Shown here: piece after piece, positions 39,801-52,865 of the stretch
Layout: each line of letters begins with the position of its first letter
Numbering within the stretch: the stretch's first letter is position 1
NCBI RefSeq assembly: GCF_032854445.1
Contig: NC_088295.1
Span: 21,251,385 to 21,315,384, forward strand
Origin: Liolophura sinensis
Taxonomy: Eukaryota; Mollusca; Polyplacophora; Chitonida; Chitonidae
Length of the DNA stretch: 64,000 nucleotides
Direction of reading: 5' to 3'
The notes under the pieces: model-generated
What the model was told of the DNA's origin: nothing
The model's input: only the letters and a program-made list of their open reading frames with translations
Database searches by the model: none
Made by a program: the position numbers and the translations under genes

Positions 39801-42055
39801 GGAGTTAGCATTGACCCATGAATAGGGGCTATGTATTTGAGGAGATGCCAGTGTCTTAGACCGATTACCTTCCTTCGCAGCTGACACTTAGGCCAGCTTA
39901 AGGCTTTCTCCAAATGTTTGGTTTCCTTGATGCTTCTACAGTTAGGCCTGAATTATTGTTTTTCCTTTTTAAGAGGATAACATGTATGTGTGTGTTTTTA
40001 TGTTTTGTTTTTCTGTTCTATTGTTAATAAATTCATATTGGAATATGTAAAAAGATTCAGACATTGCACAACAGGGTTGACTGGAAGCTTGGGTAAATGG
40101 TGGAAATAATTGATGGCAGTGTGATGTTTTGTTTGTTGTTCTGGTTGAGGTAGCTATGCACCTGGGGCTGGGAGGGAAGATGTCGAGTAGCTGTCAGTCA
40201 CTCCATGGGGCTGTCACATTTCACCTGCAGGCAGTGCTGTGGCCTTTATACTTCAAATTTATCTAAATATTAGGTTTTCTCCAAACTCCTCAGGCATTCA
40301 CACTATGCCTCAAGTTTTACTCTATAGCTAGCTGATACACACAATGTCAGCCTGGTATAAAGCTTTTGGGAGTTCATTCTTCAGCACCTTCAACATGGGT
40401 AAAAACTTTGACATAGATGCAAACCCTCTCAGTCGCAGTGACATGTTATGCTGATCACCACCAGAGATATGCTTATTATCTGTCAGACATTATAGTTAAG
40501 GTGAGTGACAATTCCTGATGTCTGTCTATCTTCAGAACAATGTGAAAATTTCGTTCAGTTTTGTATATTAACTAAAGATTATACTATTAACAAAAGATAA
40601 TATTATTAAAAAATTAATTTATGTAAAAAAATTCAAATTTATATTTCATAATATCCTTGCTGTCTCAAAATATATGATTTTTTGGCTTTCCAACAGTCAA
40701 CCTTCTGACTTACACCTTCATTAATTCTTCTGTGAATGAGCTATGGAGGGGACTGTGGAGACAGTTGTCTTTGCCTGTGTATAATAACACTTGCTGAAAT
40801 AGCTTATAATTACACCACAGGCATTGTGAGGAGATACTGTGAGTGTGATATTGTGAGTGTGATGTATTGGATGTAAAGAGAGAAGCACTGCCAATGGGTT
40901 GACCCATACTGATGTGGCTAGGAGATAAGAGGAGCATTATGACATAATTCAGCCTCTCACAGGTGTAGAGGTGATGGTAGGTTAGTAGTTGTCACATTCT
41001 TGACTACAGGTCAATGCAAGTTGAATCAGAAAGACTCTTTAGAGATTCTATGACATGGCAGAATGTTTAGGTCTACAGAATGTGCTTGAGATGTAGAGTT
41101 ATGTGATTGTGGACTTCTCCTGGCAGGACTATTTCTGGACCAGTGAAGACACAATGAGGTGATTTAGCTTCTGTGTCAGTAAACTGACATAAAAGAGAAT
41201 GATACAAGCAAGCATGTCAGAGGTCAAGCTCTGCACGATTCTGGTCTCTGTGATGTGTTAGTGGAAAAACATTCTCACACGTGCAAACACAACACAATGT
41301 AAGAATAGTAAAGCACACTTTAAGCAGAAAAGATTGAACCAGTGGTTGATGTCAGAAGGGATGCAGCACGTTACTCACTGTGTTTACTCTTTGGGGTGTA
41401 GAAAGTACAAGGCGTCTTTAACCATTAACAGGCAGCATTAAACACTACAGCCTCATGATAGAAGAGCTAAAAACTGATTTGGACAGGGTTTTAACTAAAC
41501 TCTGACAGCAACTGTAGGTGCTTAGTTACAAAGTCTATAGAGACTCATTTTATGTGCAGTTGATCTGGAAGGTATTGTGTTTAGGGACCAGAATGTGCCT
41601 CAGTAGATAAACATGTTGATGTACTCATCATGTCACAAGTGGGGTGAGAAGACAACTTACCAAGACTTACTATATGCAAGTTCATGAAATACTGATAATG
41701 TCTTACATGGCACATAATTTGTACATAATACTGGTCAAGTGCTACTCAGTGATATGTTGTTGTTGACTTCATCTATCAGATTCTTGACTTATTTTACCTC
41801 TTTAAAGATATCTTTGTCTTATTGACTTTTTCATTCGCTGTGTATGGTATAACTGTTCTAACAGTTGTTTCAAAATGAGGAAATGTGCCTATTTAAACAT
41901 GTTACTGTCTTCTCGCATATATTCTTCTGTGACCACAAATATTCTTTTGATGCTCACACATAAGTTTTAGTCAGATTGCATGTCCACATGAATGTAATGT
42001 TACCATCAAATAGGATTCACACAGTAAGTATTTTCCCCATTCTGATGTGTTGTAG

Positions 42056-42183
42056 GTCCAGCCTGGAGATTTGATGATGACAATGACTCTACTACATCTT
42101 CGGAAACAATGCCCCCTGGTGGAGAAGACACACAGCTGACAAAGCATACTGCACAGCTATTTTACACCACTCCGCCCAGAGCC
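42056..42183 (+). CDS. internal coding exon 4 (acidic/Thr-rich)
   Basis: The acceptor is TGTTGTAG, ending at 42055; the donor is GCC|GTAAGT. The exon enters in phase 1 and leaves in phase 0. The peptide reads PAWRFDDDNDSTTSSETMPP, then GGEDTQLTKHTAQLFYTTPPRA. The acidic DDDND followed by Ser/Thr suggests a casein-kinase-2-like region, and TTPP is a proline-directed site. This is the first exon shared by the long form and by the form starting at 26328. No domain was recognised. Confidence 0.85.
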
Positions 42184-42762
42184 GTAAGTATATAGCGCTG
42201 CTCTTTAAAATTATCACTGGATTTGCCTTTTTGTTGCATTTTATTTAATTAAATCATACATGTAAATACATGGAGTTTTAGGGGACTAATTTTAAACCAT
42301 CAGGAAAAAGGGTTATAAATCTAAACCAAATCAGTAGTATTTCAACCTTATGATGATAGTAACTATGAAGATTTTCTTCTATTTGCTTCCAGTACTTTGG
42401 TATTTTCATATGCTATGAAATTTTAATAATATCACCGTAAATAGTCATTTATTCCATATGATATTTCATGGTGTTGAAAACACTTTCTTCGTTTTAAGTT
42501 CAGTCTGATGATATACCCAATATAAGAGTATTAATGGCACAGATGTTTCCATGGATTTCTTGCTCATAGAGGTAGATGTATCTTTAGTTGCTTTTCTGTT
42601 GTTGAATGTGCATCGTTATTCTGGTAGTATTGGGTGTGAGTAATGTGTAAGTAGAAGTGTTGTATGGCTACCTAATCTTTTCTAAACAAGATCATGTCGG
42701 CAGGAAGATGTTATTAAGATATATAGATGCAGACATAGCCAATATGAATTTTTATTTTTCAG
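42184..42762 (+). other. intron 4
   Basis: 579 bp of AT-rich sequence with GTAAGT donor and TTTTTCAG acceptor. Nothing else seen. Confidence 0.7.
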
Positions 42763-42794
42763 AATATGGTTCATCATAAAGATCATGAAAAAAG
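42763..42794 (+). CDS. 32-nt microexon (exon 5)
   Basis: A pyrimidine-rich TTTTTATTTTTCAG precedes it and AAAAG|GTGAGA follows. It encodes NMVHHKDHEK plus two bases of an Arg codon. It enters in phase 0 and leaves in phase 2. Both neighbours require it, because exon 4 ends in phase 0 and exon 6 needs phase 2, so skipping would shift the frame. That phase logic supports a call that would otherwise be too short to trust. Confidence 0.72.
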
Positions 42795-45162
42795 GTGAGA
42801 GAATTTATACTTGTGTGAACTTCTTGTGAAAGTTAGCTGTGCAACCGAATTTGTTTACCATACCTGTACTCAGCTAGGTTTTTCAGAATTGTAAATCTTC
42901 ATGGATCATTTAACCTTTGTAAGAACTGACACATTTATGGTACAAAGTTTGTTTAAATGCATCAGCCTACAGAGTTACATTAAGCCTGAAAGAAACTTCA
43001 AAGCTAAGATTTTTTATGTCAAGCTATGAGGCTATTTTTGTGTGCTAAGTGCAGCAGTATAATTTACCTGCAAAGCTCAGTTTACAGGTTTCTTTGCTTG
43101 TGTACAATGCTTTTATTATTTGCAAGTGTTAATAAGCCTGCAGAGATATTATAATTAAGAAGTCACTTCTCATTCACACAATCAGCTGCGAGTTATTCTC
43201 ATTTTATTGGTTTCTTTCTTAATTTGGCTGACCAGTTTCATGAATAAAATAGAAGAATTATTTGTGGCTGTGATTTATTACCATAGTAGCCAGCAGCATA
43301 CAGCACATTTATGTATATAGTAATTTGGTGCCATATATAAATAGCCATCAAGGTTAGCCGTGTTTTTAGTATACATGTACTTGTAGCTCTATGACTGTTT
43401 GGCTCTTTGCACATCAAAAGTGTTATTATGACTAGTAACCACCTAATTGGCCATAAAATGAATTAACGTTTATAGATATGTATAAATGACAGGGGAAAAA
43501 ACTAAAGTTCACATGTGCAGATATGGACAAAAAGGTTGTAGTAATGTATTCCGACCTTCTTATTTCCATACTAGATGAAATGCGTGCATGTTGTAGGGAT
43601 TAAAATAGGTACAAAAGTTGGGTTATAATACAAGGGTAATAAGGTAGTGTGATTGGAAAGGGCAAAGACACCTGAATTCAGGTGGAAATTTATCCAGTGT
43701 ATAGTTCCCTGTGTGAGTGGAGTATGTCCTTGCTGACGAGGAAGGGCTGAACACAGGTGACATTTCTTGTGTATTTGTGGGTCTGGCCTGCCAGGGCGTA
43801 GAGTAAGGACATGACAGGGGGATTACCTGCAGAGGATATGTGTCCTAACCTGTCGCTCGTGTAAACCACACCTCTATGTGATCAGGCCCAACCCGAACCA
43901 TCCTGCACTGCGACAATTCCATGGACCACCAGTTCATTTTTTTCCCCATTTGATCACCTTTGTCGCAATCATTCCTGGTTCGTGTGTTTTCCCTCCCCTG
44001 TTTGAACATGAGATTTCCGATAGCAAGCCAGCCCTTTTTGATTACGATACTTGAGATCTGATGTCATATATTAAACAGACGCTAAGGTTTTGGACTGGAT
44101 CCAAGTTTATTCCACACGTATAGGAAATGAAATAGAGAAGTGTATGGTGCGCATGTAGTTGAGGATTCCTGGTTTTTAGTGAGTATATTACACTGTTAAG
44201 TTACTCTGACCCACACAGAGAACTTTTTACCTGTTCTGTTGGCTTTATTGCACAAGGTAAACTAATCAGTGCTTTATGGGAGTTCTCAGCTCGGGGTAAA
44301 ATGTGATGTTATCTGTAACCTTTTAGCTTGTGCAAACAAGTCGGATTCTAACGTGTTTATACCCATTTCAGCGTGACATAATTGCATGTTGCATTAAGTT
44401 TCCTAATGGAGGAACAGCTGCTAGTGTATTCCTCATGGCCACCATGATTAGAGCGTAGAGTACATGTAGCTAAGCCTAAACCCGAGACATACTGATGCCC
44501 ATTTCTTTTTATAATTTGAATTGCCATTACCCTTCTAATAAACTATCAGAGTTAATTAATTTTATTTACCCAGACTATATATTTAGATGTCACAGGATTT
44601 GTGTGATAAGCAGAGTTAACTTTGATACCAAATTTGATCTGTCTCGACATCAGACATTGAAATCAGATAGCCAATCTGTGCCAGTTGTTATCTGTTAGGC
44701 TTTTAGTGGAGAATTTTAATTAGAGTGTGTTTGTGTCTTAGCGGGAACTCATTATGATAAATCATGGCGTGTTAGTTTGTGTGATGCAGACAGGCTAGGC
44801 TCCAGTGGTCCCTCTCTCTGTCTCTCTCATCAGTCTTAATGAGCCCGCGGTTTACCTGAATTGAACCTCACATCTACCTGTCTACTGCCTCAATTCCACC
44901 ACCATTAAACGAGACATTGATGAGGGAATTGTATTCATTAACACATCTTATGATCTAAATGGTATTTTTATTGCAATCAAAGTTGGCTGGGCAAAGTTGA
45001 GGGGGTGGTTTTTTATTTTATTTTATTTTAGTGGTATTTAGTGCACTGTGATTTTACATGTATAATTTGAAATCGTTCTCTTTATTCTTCAAGTCTATGT
45101 AGCCTATTTAACACATCACATGTATCTAATGATTTATGCTTACTGTCAAGACTGGCAATAGC

Positions 45163-45198
<36 letters not shown>

Positions 45199-45743
45199 TA
45201 TTATTAGATGTAGTATCACAGGTTGATAATAATGTAGAAATACAGTAGCTGTATTATTATTACTGGATGTGATATAAAGGGTAGATTATTATATTTAAAA
45301 AGCTTTGTAGATGTAATAATAGGTCTTTGTATTAGCTTTTGTATAATTTGAAAAATTTGTTTTTTTTTCATTATAAATTATGTGGATGGCTTGATAATAG
45401 ACATATAGGATTTGAAATTGTCATTTGCTTATAAAATAACTATTATTATTTGATCAGATAATTATATTTCATGCACTTAGTAAATTCTGGGGATGTGGTG
45501 GGGGTAACAGTTAAAACGTGTAAGCTAGTAATTCAGTTGTTATGGCTGATTACAAATTCTCACAGATAACTTTAGGTTAAGGGGCTATCCCTAAGTCTTA
45601 TTTGGCGTGGTTTCCAAGGGGAATTATCCTGCAGAGCATGTCAAGGCTGGAATTATGTCAGTAGGGTCAGATTTTCTAGTTAACAATTAATAGCAAATTG
45701 TGCTTCTTAAATTTCCTCATGTGTTTGTGTCTGGGCTTTGTAG
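42795..45743 (+). other. intron 5
   Basis: About 2.9 kb. It holds a GC-richer stretch near 43.7-44.0 kb without a supportable exon and an AT/ATT microsatellite at 45.16-45.21 kb. No gene on either strand. Confidence 0.6.
45162..45208. repeat. AT/ATT microsatellite
   Basis: A run of TATATATA followed by ATTATTATTATTAG. Simple-sequence repeat in intron 5. A shorter (TTTTA)n run is at 45013-45031. Confidence 0.9.
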
Positions 45744-45854
45744 GCTGGAGAGCACTGGTAGCATCTCAAAACTCGCTCGCAGACTCAGCCAAAAGGACAG
45801 AAAAGAGCGCCATAAAGCGTCGTCACCAAGACAACGGTCCGTTAGCCTAGACTG
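45744..45854 (+). CDS. internal coding exon 6 (basic, RSVSLD motif)
   Basis: The acceptor is CTTTGTAG, ending at 45743; the donor is CTG|GTAAGA. Phase 2 on both sides. The peptide reads LESTGSISKLARRLSQKD, then RKERHKASSPRQRSVSLD. ARRLSQ, KASSP and RQRSVSLD are basophilic or proline-directed phosphorylation-type motifs. The two terminal bases TG join T of the exon at 53808 to make Cys. Base composition is clearly richer in GC than the surrounding intron. No known domain. Confidence 0.85.
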
Positions 45855-48746
45855 GTAAGACATTGACTTTTCTGATCTGACCACATCTATTATGTTGATA
45901 TTAAGAGAAAACACACACTCGCCAATAAAACAGCATTTTATAGCAGGTATACCCAAGGCTGCTTGGGTGGTGTGTGCTGTGTTTAAACCTGTTTAACATG
46001 CTGCACATGCTTTGCCTGGGGTGGTAGAGTGCTTGGGGCAAAGAGGCGAGCTCTGGAGGACTAAGGTAAATCAGTGCTCTCTATACAGGGCACACTTTCT
46101 CATGGAACATGCGCAGGGACAACCTAATAAAGATATGAGAGAATATCAGCAGACTTGTTGTGGACCTTTATTGATCTAGAATCCAATATTACATTCAAGT
46201 TGCACAACTACATGACTTATGTTCATAATCACCATCATGAAAGTAATAAAGACAAAAATTTCATGATGTAGGCTTAAGCTTGAATTGTGCATTAAGAATA
46301 GGTGAAAACAGTAGATTTTATTACAAGAAAACTCCTGTGCTATGATTATTATTGGCACATGCGAACTTGTAAACAATGAAAGATCTCCAGTCTAGAACCA
46401 AGCCAGGTGAGCAAGAGTATCTTTGTTAGAAATTAATGTCTTCAATGAAAAATTAACATCAATTTATTAAATGAAAGCCTCAGAGACATATGGTTCTGAA
46501 TGCTCTTTTATATTATCCTATTAAGAAATAACTTTGGTGAATTTATGTATTGGTCAGTTATCACCAGTGTTTTTACAGTAGATCTAAGGCACAGATGTAT
46601 ATAAGGCACGTTGAATGCGGTATTGTGTGAGAGGTGAATGAATTGGCTGCATTCATTGCATTACAGAAGAATGTTATTCATAGAGCCATATTCTTCACTT
46701 ACAATCTCCATCCCACATTAGCTTAGAACTGAAAAGGTTTTCTAGCATTACATGCACTATGCTGAAAATTAATGTTCACATTTTAGAAAATCTAGCTGAC
46801 CTATTCCTAAAGGGTTTAGGCCATCTGTATGTTATACAGTTCCAAGATGGTTGTAAAAAAAGCTTTCCTAATCTATGACCACAAGTAATGGTGCTTTGCG
46901 AAATTAAGTTAGCCAACAATCTCTTGATATAGTGTTTCCCCTGTCAGTAATGTAAAGTTAACCAAATATAAGCAGAACATACTTTGGGAAATGGGATATT
47001 TCTTCAATTTAGGTAACAAGGAGGCCTTTGACTGGCAGATATGACATCCAGCATGTATATAAAATCTTTAATCTGAATGATTTAAATAATCAGTTAGATC
47101 ATAAAAGACTTTGCCAGATATACCAATGATACTCAAGCCTGGATGAGCAAGATGGTTACATCAGACCTTGTACATGTCTGGTGACGCAGTTCGTGTGCCA
47201 TTATAGCAGGGTGAATGTCTACCTTTGTAATGTTACATCTTTGACTCTGCTGTTCTAAACTATAAACAGGAGATTTAGAGGAAGACAGTAGAGGAAGAAC
47301 AATGACAAAAATTGCTGAGTTAACTTCTGCTGGCATGTAGGTGATGAATTTAGCTATAGAGGTCTATCTCATTAGCGCAGCTCACTATCATCCTCACACA
47401 CTCGGCTTTATCACCTGTTCAACAGCTTTCTTGAATTCTTGGTTTTTAGTGAGCATTAATTGATATGCATAAATCAACCCCTCCTGACAGACCACACAGA
47501 CTTGAGGAAAAACTCTTTTTCACCCATAATAGAATTAACCACACAATAATCAAGAGGGAAGCTGATGTTCTACTACTTACAAGAAACTTTCTATATTATT
47601 TACCTCTATTAGGATGTGCTGATGTGATCAGATGGAATTCAGGTCTAGCCAAAAAAAAATGTAAATTTAAAACATACATGTGTTTAGATGTTCGTGTAAA
47701 CTCTGTTTGACACTTGTTCCAACAGGATTAACTCATCTGTGTTTTGTTTGTATGGCAACAAATGATATCTGGATAGATATATATATGTATATATATATAC
47801 TACCTAATAAAGATTTGACCTGATGACTTTTTATTACTGGGCCTTAGATGCTGTACAGCCATAGTTTAAGAAAGTAAACCCCTGTGTGGTAAGGAATGTA
47901 AGACCCTTGTAACCTCATGGCGGGGGCAGTGATAATACCTGGTAACTATAGAGTTAACACTTTTTCTCTATAGCCTGTCACTGACACTAGATTTATAGTA
48001 CCAGTCATAATCAGCAAGTGAAGTGTGTCCAGTAATTTATACATAGATAACTGTGTGTAAATATGAGTTGGTGTGGCTAGTGGAGACTGAGGGTTGACAA
48101 AGGTAGATTGTTAAGGTGATAAAGAGCAGGTTAGATCATGCTCCAGTCCTGCCAGAGGACTCTAAAGCACAGAACTGAAGTGATTGCAAAACCCAGTGGT
48201 TGTAGTAGTCACTGTCTCAGTCCACCCAGGGGCTGTCATTGTCCATGGAGTGGTTATCTGACTGACTGGTTAGCCTGCACACTTCACACCTCTATGAACC
48301 CCGGTGTGACCAGGTGTCCAGGAGCTATAGTTACATCAGCACACACCTCTGATGGCATGCTCTGATAATAGTACATTATTACAGTAATGGACATTAGATG
48401 AGCTATGTATCATTCATATCCATTAGGGTAGGAGACTCACCTGGAGACAGACTCAAGGTGTACAGATTGATCACACACAGTGACAGGTAGAAATTTGTGT
48501 TCAGCCACATTGAACCGAAATCAGGAAGCAGCCAGGCCAGGAGCTTTGCATTGTTGCATTACACTGTACTGGATATAATGGCCGGCTAGGAAACCCGGGT
48601 GATCGGAAACAAATAATAATGTGCACTTTAGTGTGCTTTGTGTTCTGGATGAGGCCTATTTGGTGTGTACTCTATGGTTGCTGTGGTGTTTATCTTGATG
48701 CCTGTGAGGAATTACAGTGATGGTGTAAGCTGATCAGACTGGGACA

Positions 48747-48820
48747 ATGCACTCTATTGGTTTACTGGTGGATGTCCACCACAAAGGGACGCCAACAAGA
48801 ACTCGCAGAAGGTTCAGTCT
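48747..48820 (+). CDS. candidate alternative first exon encoding a short basic N-terminus
   Basis: ATG at 48747 (A at -3) opens MHSIGLLVDVHHKG, followed by TPTRTRRRFSL. The donor is very good (TCT|GTAAGT) and is used after two bases of a codon. CT plus the opening T of the exon at 53808 gives Leu, so the product continues RRRFSL-GDGRRVKIL. An in-frame TAA at 48726 closes the frame upstream and no acceptor with a pyrimidine tract is near, which favours a first exon. It ends in the same kind of Arg-rich Ser-Leu motif as the exon it would replace (RQRSVSLD). No clear TATA box is visible. Confidence 0.6.
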
Positions 48821-51800
48821 GTAAGTTTTTGGAGCATTTCCGTGATATATTGTCGATTTTGGTTTTTTTTCATTTCTGAAGTACCGATATTATAATTTTA
48901 TAACAAACAAGTAAGCTGTGGGTGTACAGAGTGTTTGCACCTGTATATTCATATTGTGGTCCTGTTCCTTATCCTGCTATAATATTTAGTTGTTGCATTT
49001 TTCTCTTGGGTTTGTTGATTTTTTTTACCTGATTAAGGTCTTCCTATGCCTGAATCATTTCGGTGTGACCTGTTTTCGCCCACACCTGTCATTTATGATT
49101 GACATTTAGCATGAATTGTTAGGAGGGAACCAGGTAACTTGTGTCTCCTTGTGGCATGATGGTGTAAATGTCAGCCATAATCTCTAGTGGTAGTTATGTA
49201 GCATGTCCCACCTACCTGACTCATTTTCAGGCCCTGCGCAAATGTTTGGGGTTAATGTGATATTTCAGCTTTTCCTGGTGTTATAAGCCATGGTCTAGTT
49301 TCTTTGGATAATACTTTGACATTTATAATGAGATACCCTACTTTCTCTGAAAAAGTGTTCATTTAATATTATGTAGTTTAACAACCTAAAAATCACAGGT
49401 TTTCACATCTTATGATAGGAAAAGCCAATTCCTGAGTCAAATGTCTCATGTGAAATGAATTATTTGTGGTATTTTAATTTATTGTTCGCCCTGTTTTAAT
49501 ACATGTATGATTTGAAAAGCAAGTTCCCATGAAATTTTAAGGCGATAGAGAGTATATTTGTGGCGCTACTAGTCCCATGGTTAATCTACTTGTTTTGCAA
49601 ATTTATGCTGCATGCAGCGGACAGTGGTCATGATGTATATATATGTGGTATTAATATGCATTATATTCAGTGTAATTACTCTGATCTCGAAGACGGGATA
49701 TTTACATCCCTTATCTACAAGAAGGGATCTGTCACGAATTCCATTAAAGATCTTAGCCTAGATGACAGAAAAGAGCGAAAATGATTATACGCTCATTCAT
49801 TCAACAAAATCTTGATCAGCCTGAGGCTAAAAGTCTTGAAAACCCTGTGAATTAGTATTTAGCTATTCAGCTATACAGTACCAGTACTTCTGTAAAATTA
49901 GTTGTCTTGCCTGATAAAATGGGAATGGATGAAACAGCTGTAAGATGTCAGTAAATTAAGTTATTAATTGAATAATAATCTTAGCCATGGAGATGGTGGA
50001 ATGACATCGCAGATTGATACGAGAGATCAGATTTCACCAGCCCTTTAGGTGATTTGAAGTATTGAGCAAGAAATCTAGCTGTTGTATCAAAGTGCCTTTA
50101 ATTGCATTGAGAATTGCTTGTGATCTTGTAGGAAAAAGAATCCAGATTATCAGGATCCTTGTCATTTAAGCATTTTTGAGTGCAAAGTGGAATAGTTGGT
50201 GATATGCATATTTTGTTAGGGCATAACCTCTATCATTGTGAGAGATCATTGTGTAGTTTGACCTTGTATAACCTTAGGACTATTCCTCTTGCTTAGCCTG
50301 TTGTAATATTTTCCAAAATAATCGTTCAAGGTATACATATAGACTATAATAGTAATTAATGTGTTAATTGTTAAGTGCATTTTAACTCCATGACGGTGTT
50401 TGTATTGCATTTACATACGCCAATTCACTTGACACATACAGTTATGCTTTGTTTTTATTTGTTAAATAAAACACATTGGACATTAAGAGCCTGAGCCTTC
50501 CTGAAAATCAGGAACCCACATCTCAACATGTGTAAAATTAACTTTTTACACATTGTTTTTTTTATTTATTTGGTTTTGTTTTTTTTGAAGCTGCAAATGT
50601 TTTTGTGTGTGTTGATTACTGTGTCAGGCAGGATGATACATCACCTGTATACCTGTTTTACTGGCATGTGGTGAAGAAAGCAGAAAACCTCAGATCGTAG
50701 CTGTTCGTTAGGGCACACACAAGGCTATTTCTTTTCTGCTTCACAAGCTCTCTCTATAAGGAATATACATGTATAAATATGCAAATAGAACACACATCTA
50801 GCAGAAGTAACTATAAACTATGTACTTTTATGTATAGTTTACTGGGACCTGTACTAAATGGGTATGGATCAAAGCCTGGTTGTTCATTAGGTGTTAAATC
50901 TGACAAATGTAAGTGGAATATAAAAAGTGCTCATATCAATTATTGGACCTTGTCTCGTGTTCATGTAAGATTGGAAATAGCCTAAATAAATGTACCAGTC
51001 ATACACAGGTGGGGAGCTGTTCTAGAAAGTTGAGTTTTCTTCAAATCGTGATCAGGGACATCCCATGCTGGCTGGCTAATTGTATATGTAATCTGTGCCT
51101 ATATGGCTCTACAGGGTTGGTTCTATGGGATAAGAAAGGCACTCGGCCTACAGAACCACGAGGATTACCAGATTAACACGAAGCTTCTGTCCAATTCTGA
51201 GGTTGCAGAGCTGAAGCCAGAGCACTAATGCAGCTCTGTGAAATCCCCATGACCACCTGCTGTGGATTATGACAACCTCCTAGAGTGGTTGTGAAGGACT
51301 GATCCCAGGGGCATGGTCAAGTCACCGTCCTACAGAAAGCTGCTTATTCCCCCGATCTTTATGGTATTAATGGTTTATAGGAGTTTACTAGAAACCTGTG
51401 ATTTTTGATCGCCTGGAGCATACCTGTAGAGTGAGGCCATAGACTGTTAATCAGTGTTGATCTGTCCTACCTGAGGGAGGATTAGGCCAGCCCCAGGCCA
51501 ATAGGTTACCGCAAGTGGTATGTCTGCTGTACAGGACGTGTGCCTCCAATGGACACTGAGACCAATTACTGTGAACTCAGGTGTTATTTTCAAAGCACCC
51601 AATTTTGAGCATTGTGGCAGTGTTGACAGCAGGTACCATACCTGTATATTAAAGGATTGGGTGCAGGAACAATCTCATGGGATCAGTTTGCCAGATAGTG
51701 AATACATGAAAGTGCTAATTGCTCATAGATGCAGCACATAACATGTGCATCATTACAGCACATTGCAGGTGGTCTGGAGGCATGTGTCGTGTTGTGCAGC

Positions 51801-52030
51801 ATGTGCACTGACAGGAGAAGAGCAGATGAAACAGCGCTGACTATCTCAGGGTGACCATGCAGATGTAATTAACCACAATCACACAATGGAAGCACACCAT
51901 ATTTTATCATCAGCTAAGATCAAGCTGATGAATTTGATGCTGTGTCAGGAGTTTCTGTAAGATGTCATATTTCTCTTTATTATTTTTTTAGCTGTCATAT
52001 ACTAGCAGTAATTTATTTTAGTGTTTTAAC

Positions 52031-52336
52031 TGGTTTGTGTGTGTGTGTGGGGGGGGGGGGGGGGTCTTATCTCAGTTGGTTAGCGCGCTAGCACAATGTA
52101 ATGACCCAGTAGCCTCTCACCAATGCGGTCGCTGTGAGTTCAAGTCCAGCTCATGTTGGCTTTCTTTCCGGCCAAACGTGGGAAGGTTTGCCAGCAACCT
52201 GCGGATTGCCATGGGTTCCCCAGGCGCTGCCCGGTTTCCACCCACCATAATGCTGGTTGCTGTCATATAAATGAAATATTTTGAGTACGGCATAAAACAC
52301 CAATCAGATAAATAAATAAATAAATAATTGGTTTGT
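52031..52336 (+). repeat. full-length SINE, copy 5, with a 5' GT/poly-G tract
   Basis: The body runs from about 52065 to 52328. It has head CTCAGTTGGTTAGCGCGC, B-box GAGTTCAAGTCC, the full core, and tail CAGATAAATAAATAAATAAA. TGGTTTGT flanks it at 52031-52038 and 52329-52336. Between the left flank and the head lies (GT)n followed by 16 G in a row, probably expanded after insertion. Confidence 0.88.
52037..52064. repeat. GT run followed by G16
   Basis: Alternating GT then sixteen G at 52049-52064. The G run could form a quadruplex and is a likely site of sequencing error. Confidence 0.95.
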
Positions 52337-52513
52337 AGGACAGAATGTCCTTAAAATTCTATTCATAAACCAGCCCTGAAAGAATCCAGTCAGAAACTGT
52401 ATAACATGTGATGAATTTTTAACAAGTGTTCTCTATCAAAGATTTTGGTTTTAATAACATCCAATTTTTGCTGTTGTTTAGTTGTAATTTTTATTATAAT
52501 TATCATTTTACGT

Positions 52514-52664
52514 TCAATATGCGTCTGTGGCTGAGGTGGTTAATGTGCCTTGGCTGAAGAGCCTCACATCAATGTGGTAGTCAGCTCATGCTGGCTTCCT
52601 CCCCAGCCCTAAAAATATTTCTTGAGTATGGCATAAAACACCATCATGTAAATAAGTCAATATG
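52514..52664 (+). repeat. internally deleted SINE, copy 6
   Basis: The head GTGGCTGAGGTGGTTAATGTG and middle CAGCTCATGCTGGCTTCCTC go straight to CTTGAGTATGGCATAAAACA, missing about 100 bp of core. TCAATATG flanks it at 52514-52521 and 52657-52664, showing it was inserted as a unit or deleted later. Confidence 0.75.
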
Positions 52665-52865
52665 TTTGAGCGTAAAACAAAATGGAAATTAAAGATTTGC
52701 GACTTATTATGTACATTGTTCGTTTCATACCTCATTTTGTCCAGTACATGTTTTTCCTATGTACTGTAATTTTTCCTAATGATCTGCCATTTTTATATTA
52801 GCCCATTTTATAGCTGAAAATTGATGATTGTTTCACATATGATCACATTTACAAGAGTCCTTTTG

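Larger units (their letters stand above)
14327..42055 (+). other. very long intron (27.7 kb)
   Basis: It lies between exon 3 and exon 4 in the main chain. It contains an inverted SINE, a split SINE, a SINE tail, a 22-bp minisatellite, a MITE, another inverted SINE, the internal promoter and first exon at 26.2-26.5 kb, a 21-bp triplicate repeat and the hAT-like element at 36 kb. The remaining segments (14.4-15.0, 15.4-17.2, 18.2-19.4, 19.7-23.9, 25.1-25.7, 26.7-28.8, 29.0-36.0 and 36.9-42.0 kb) hold AT-rich sequence in which I see no supported gene on either strand. Confidence 0.55.

Noticed and set aside
44833-44870. Excellent acceptor (CTCTCTCATCAG) in intron 5
   Set aside because: Following sequence joined to exon 5 reads SLNEPAVYLN and then stops; no donor in frame.
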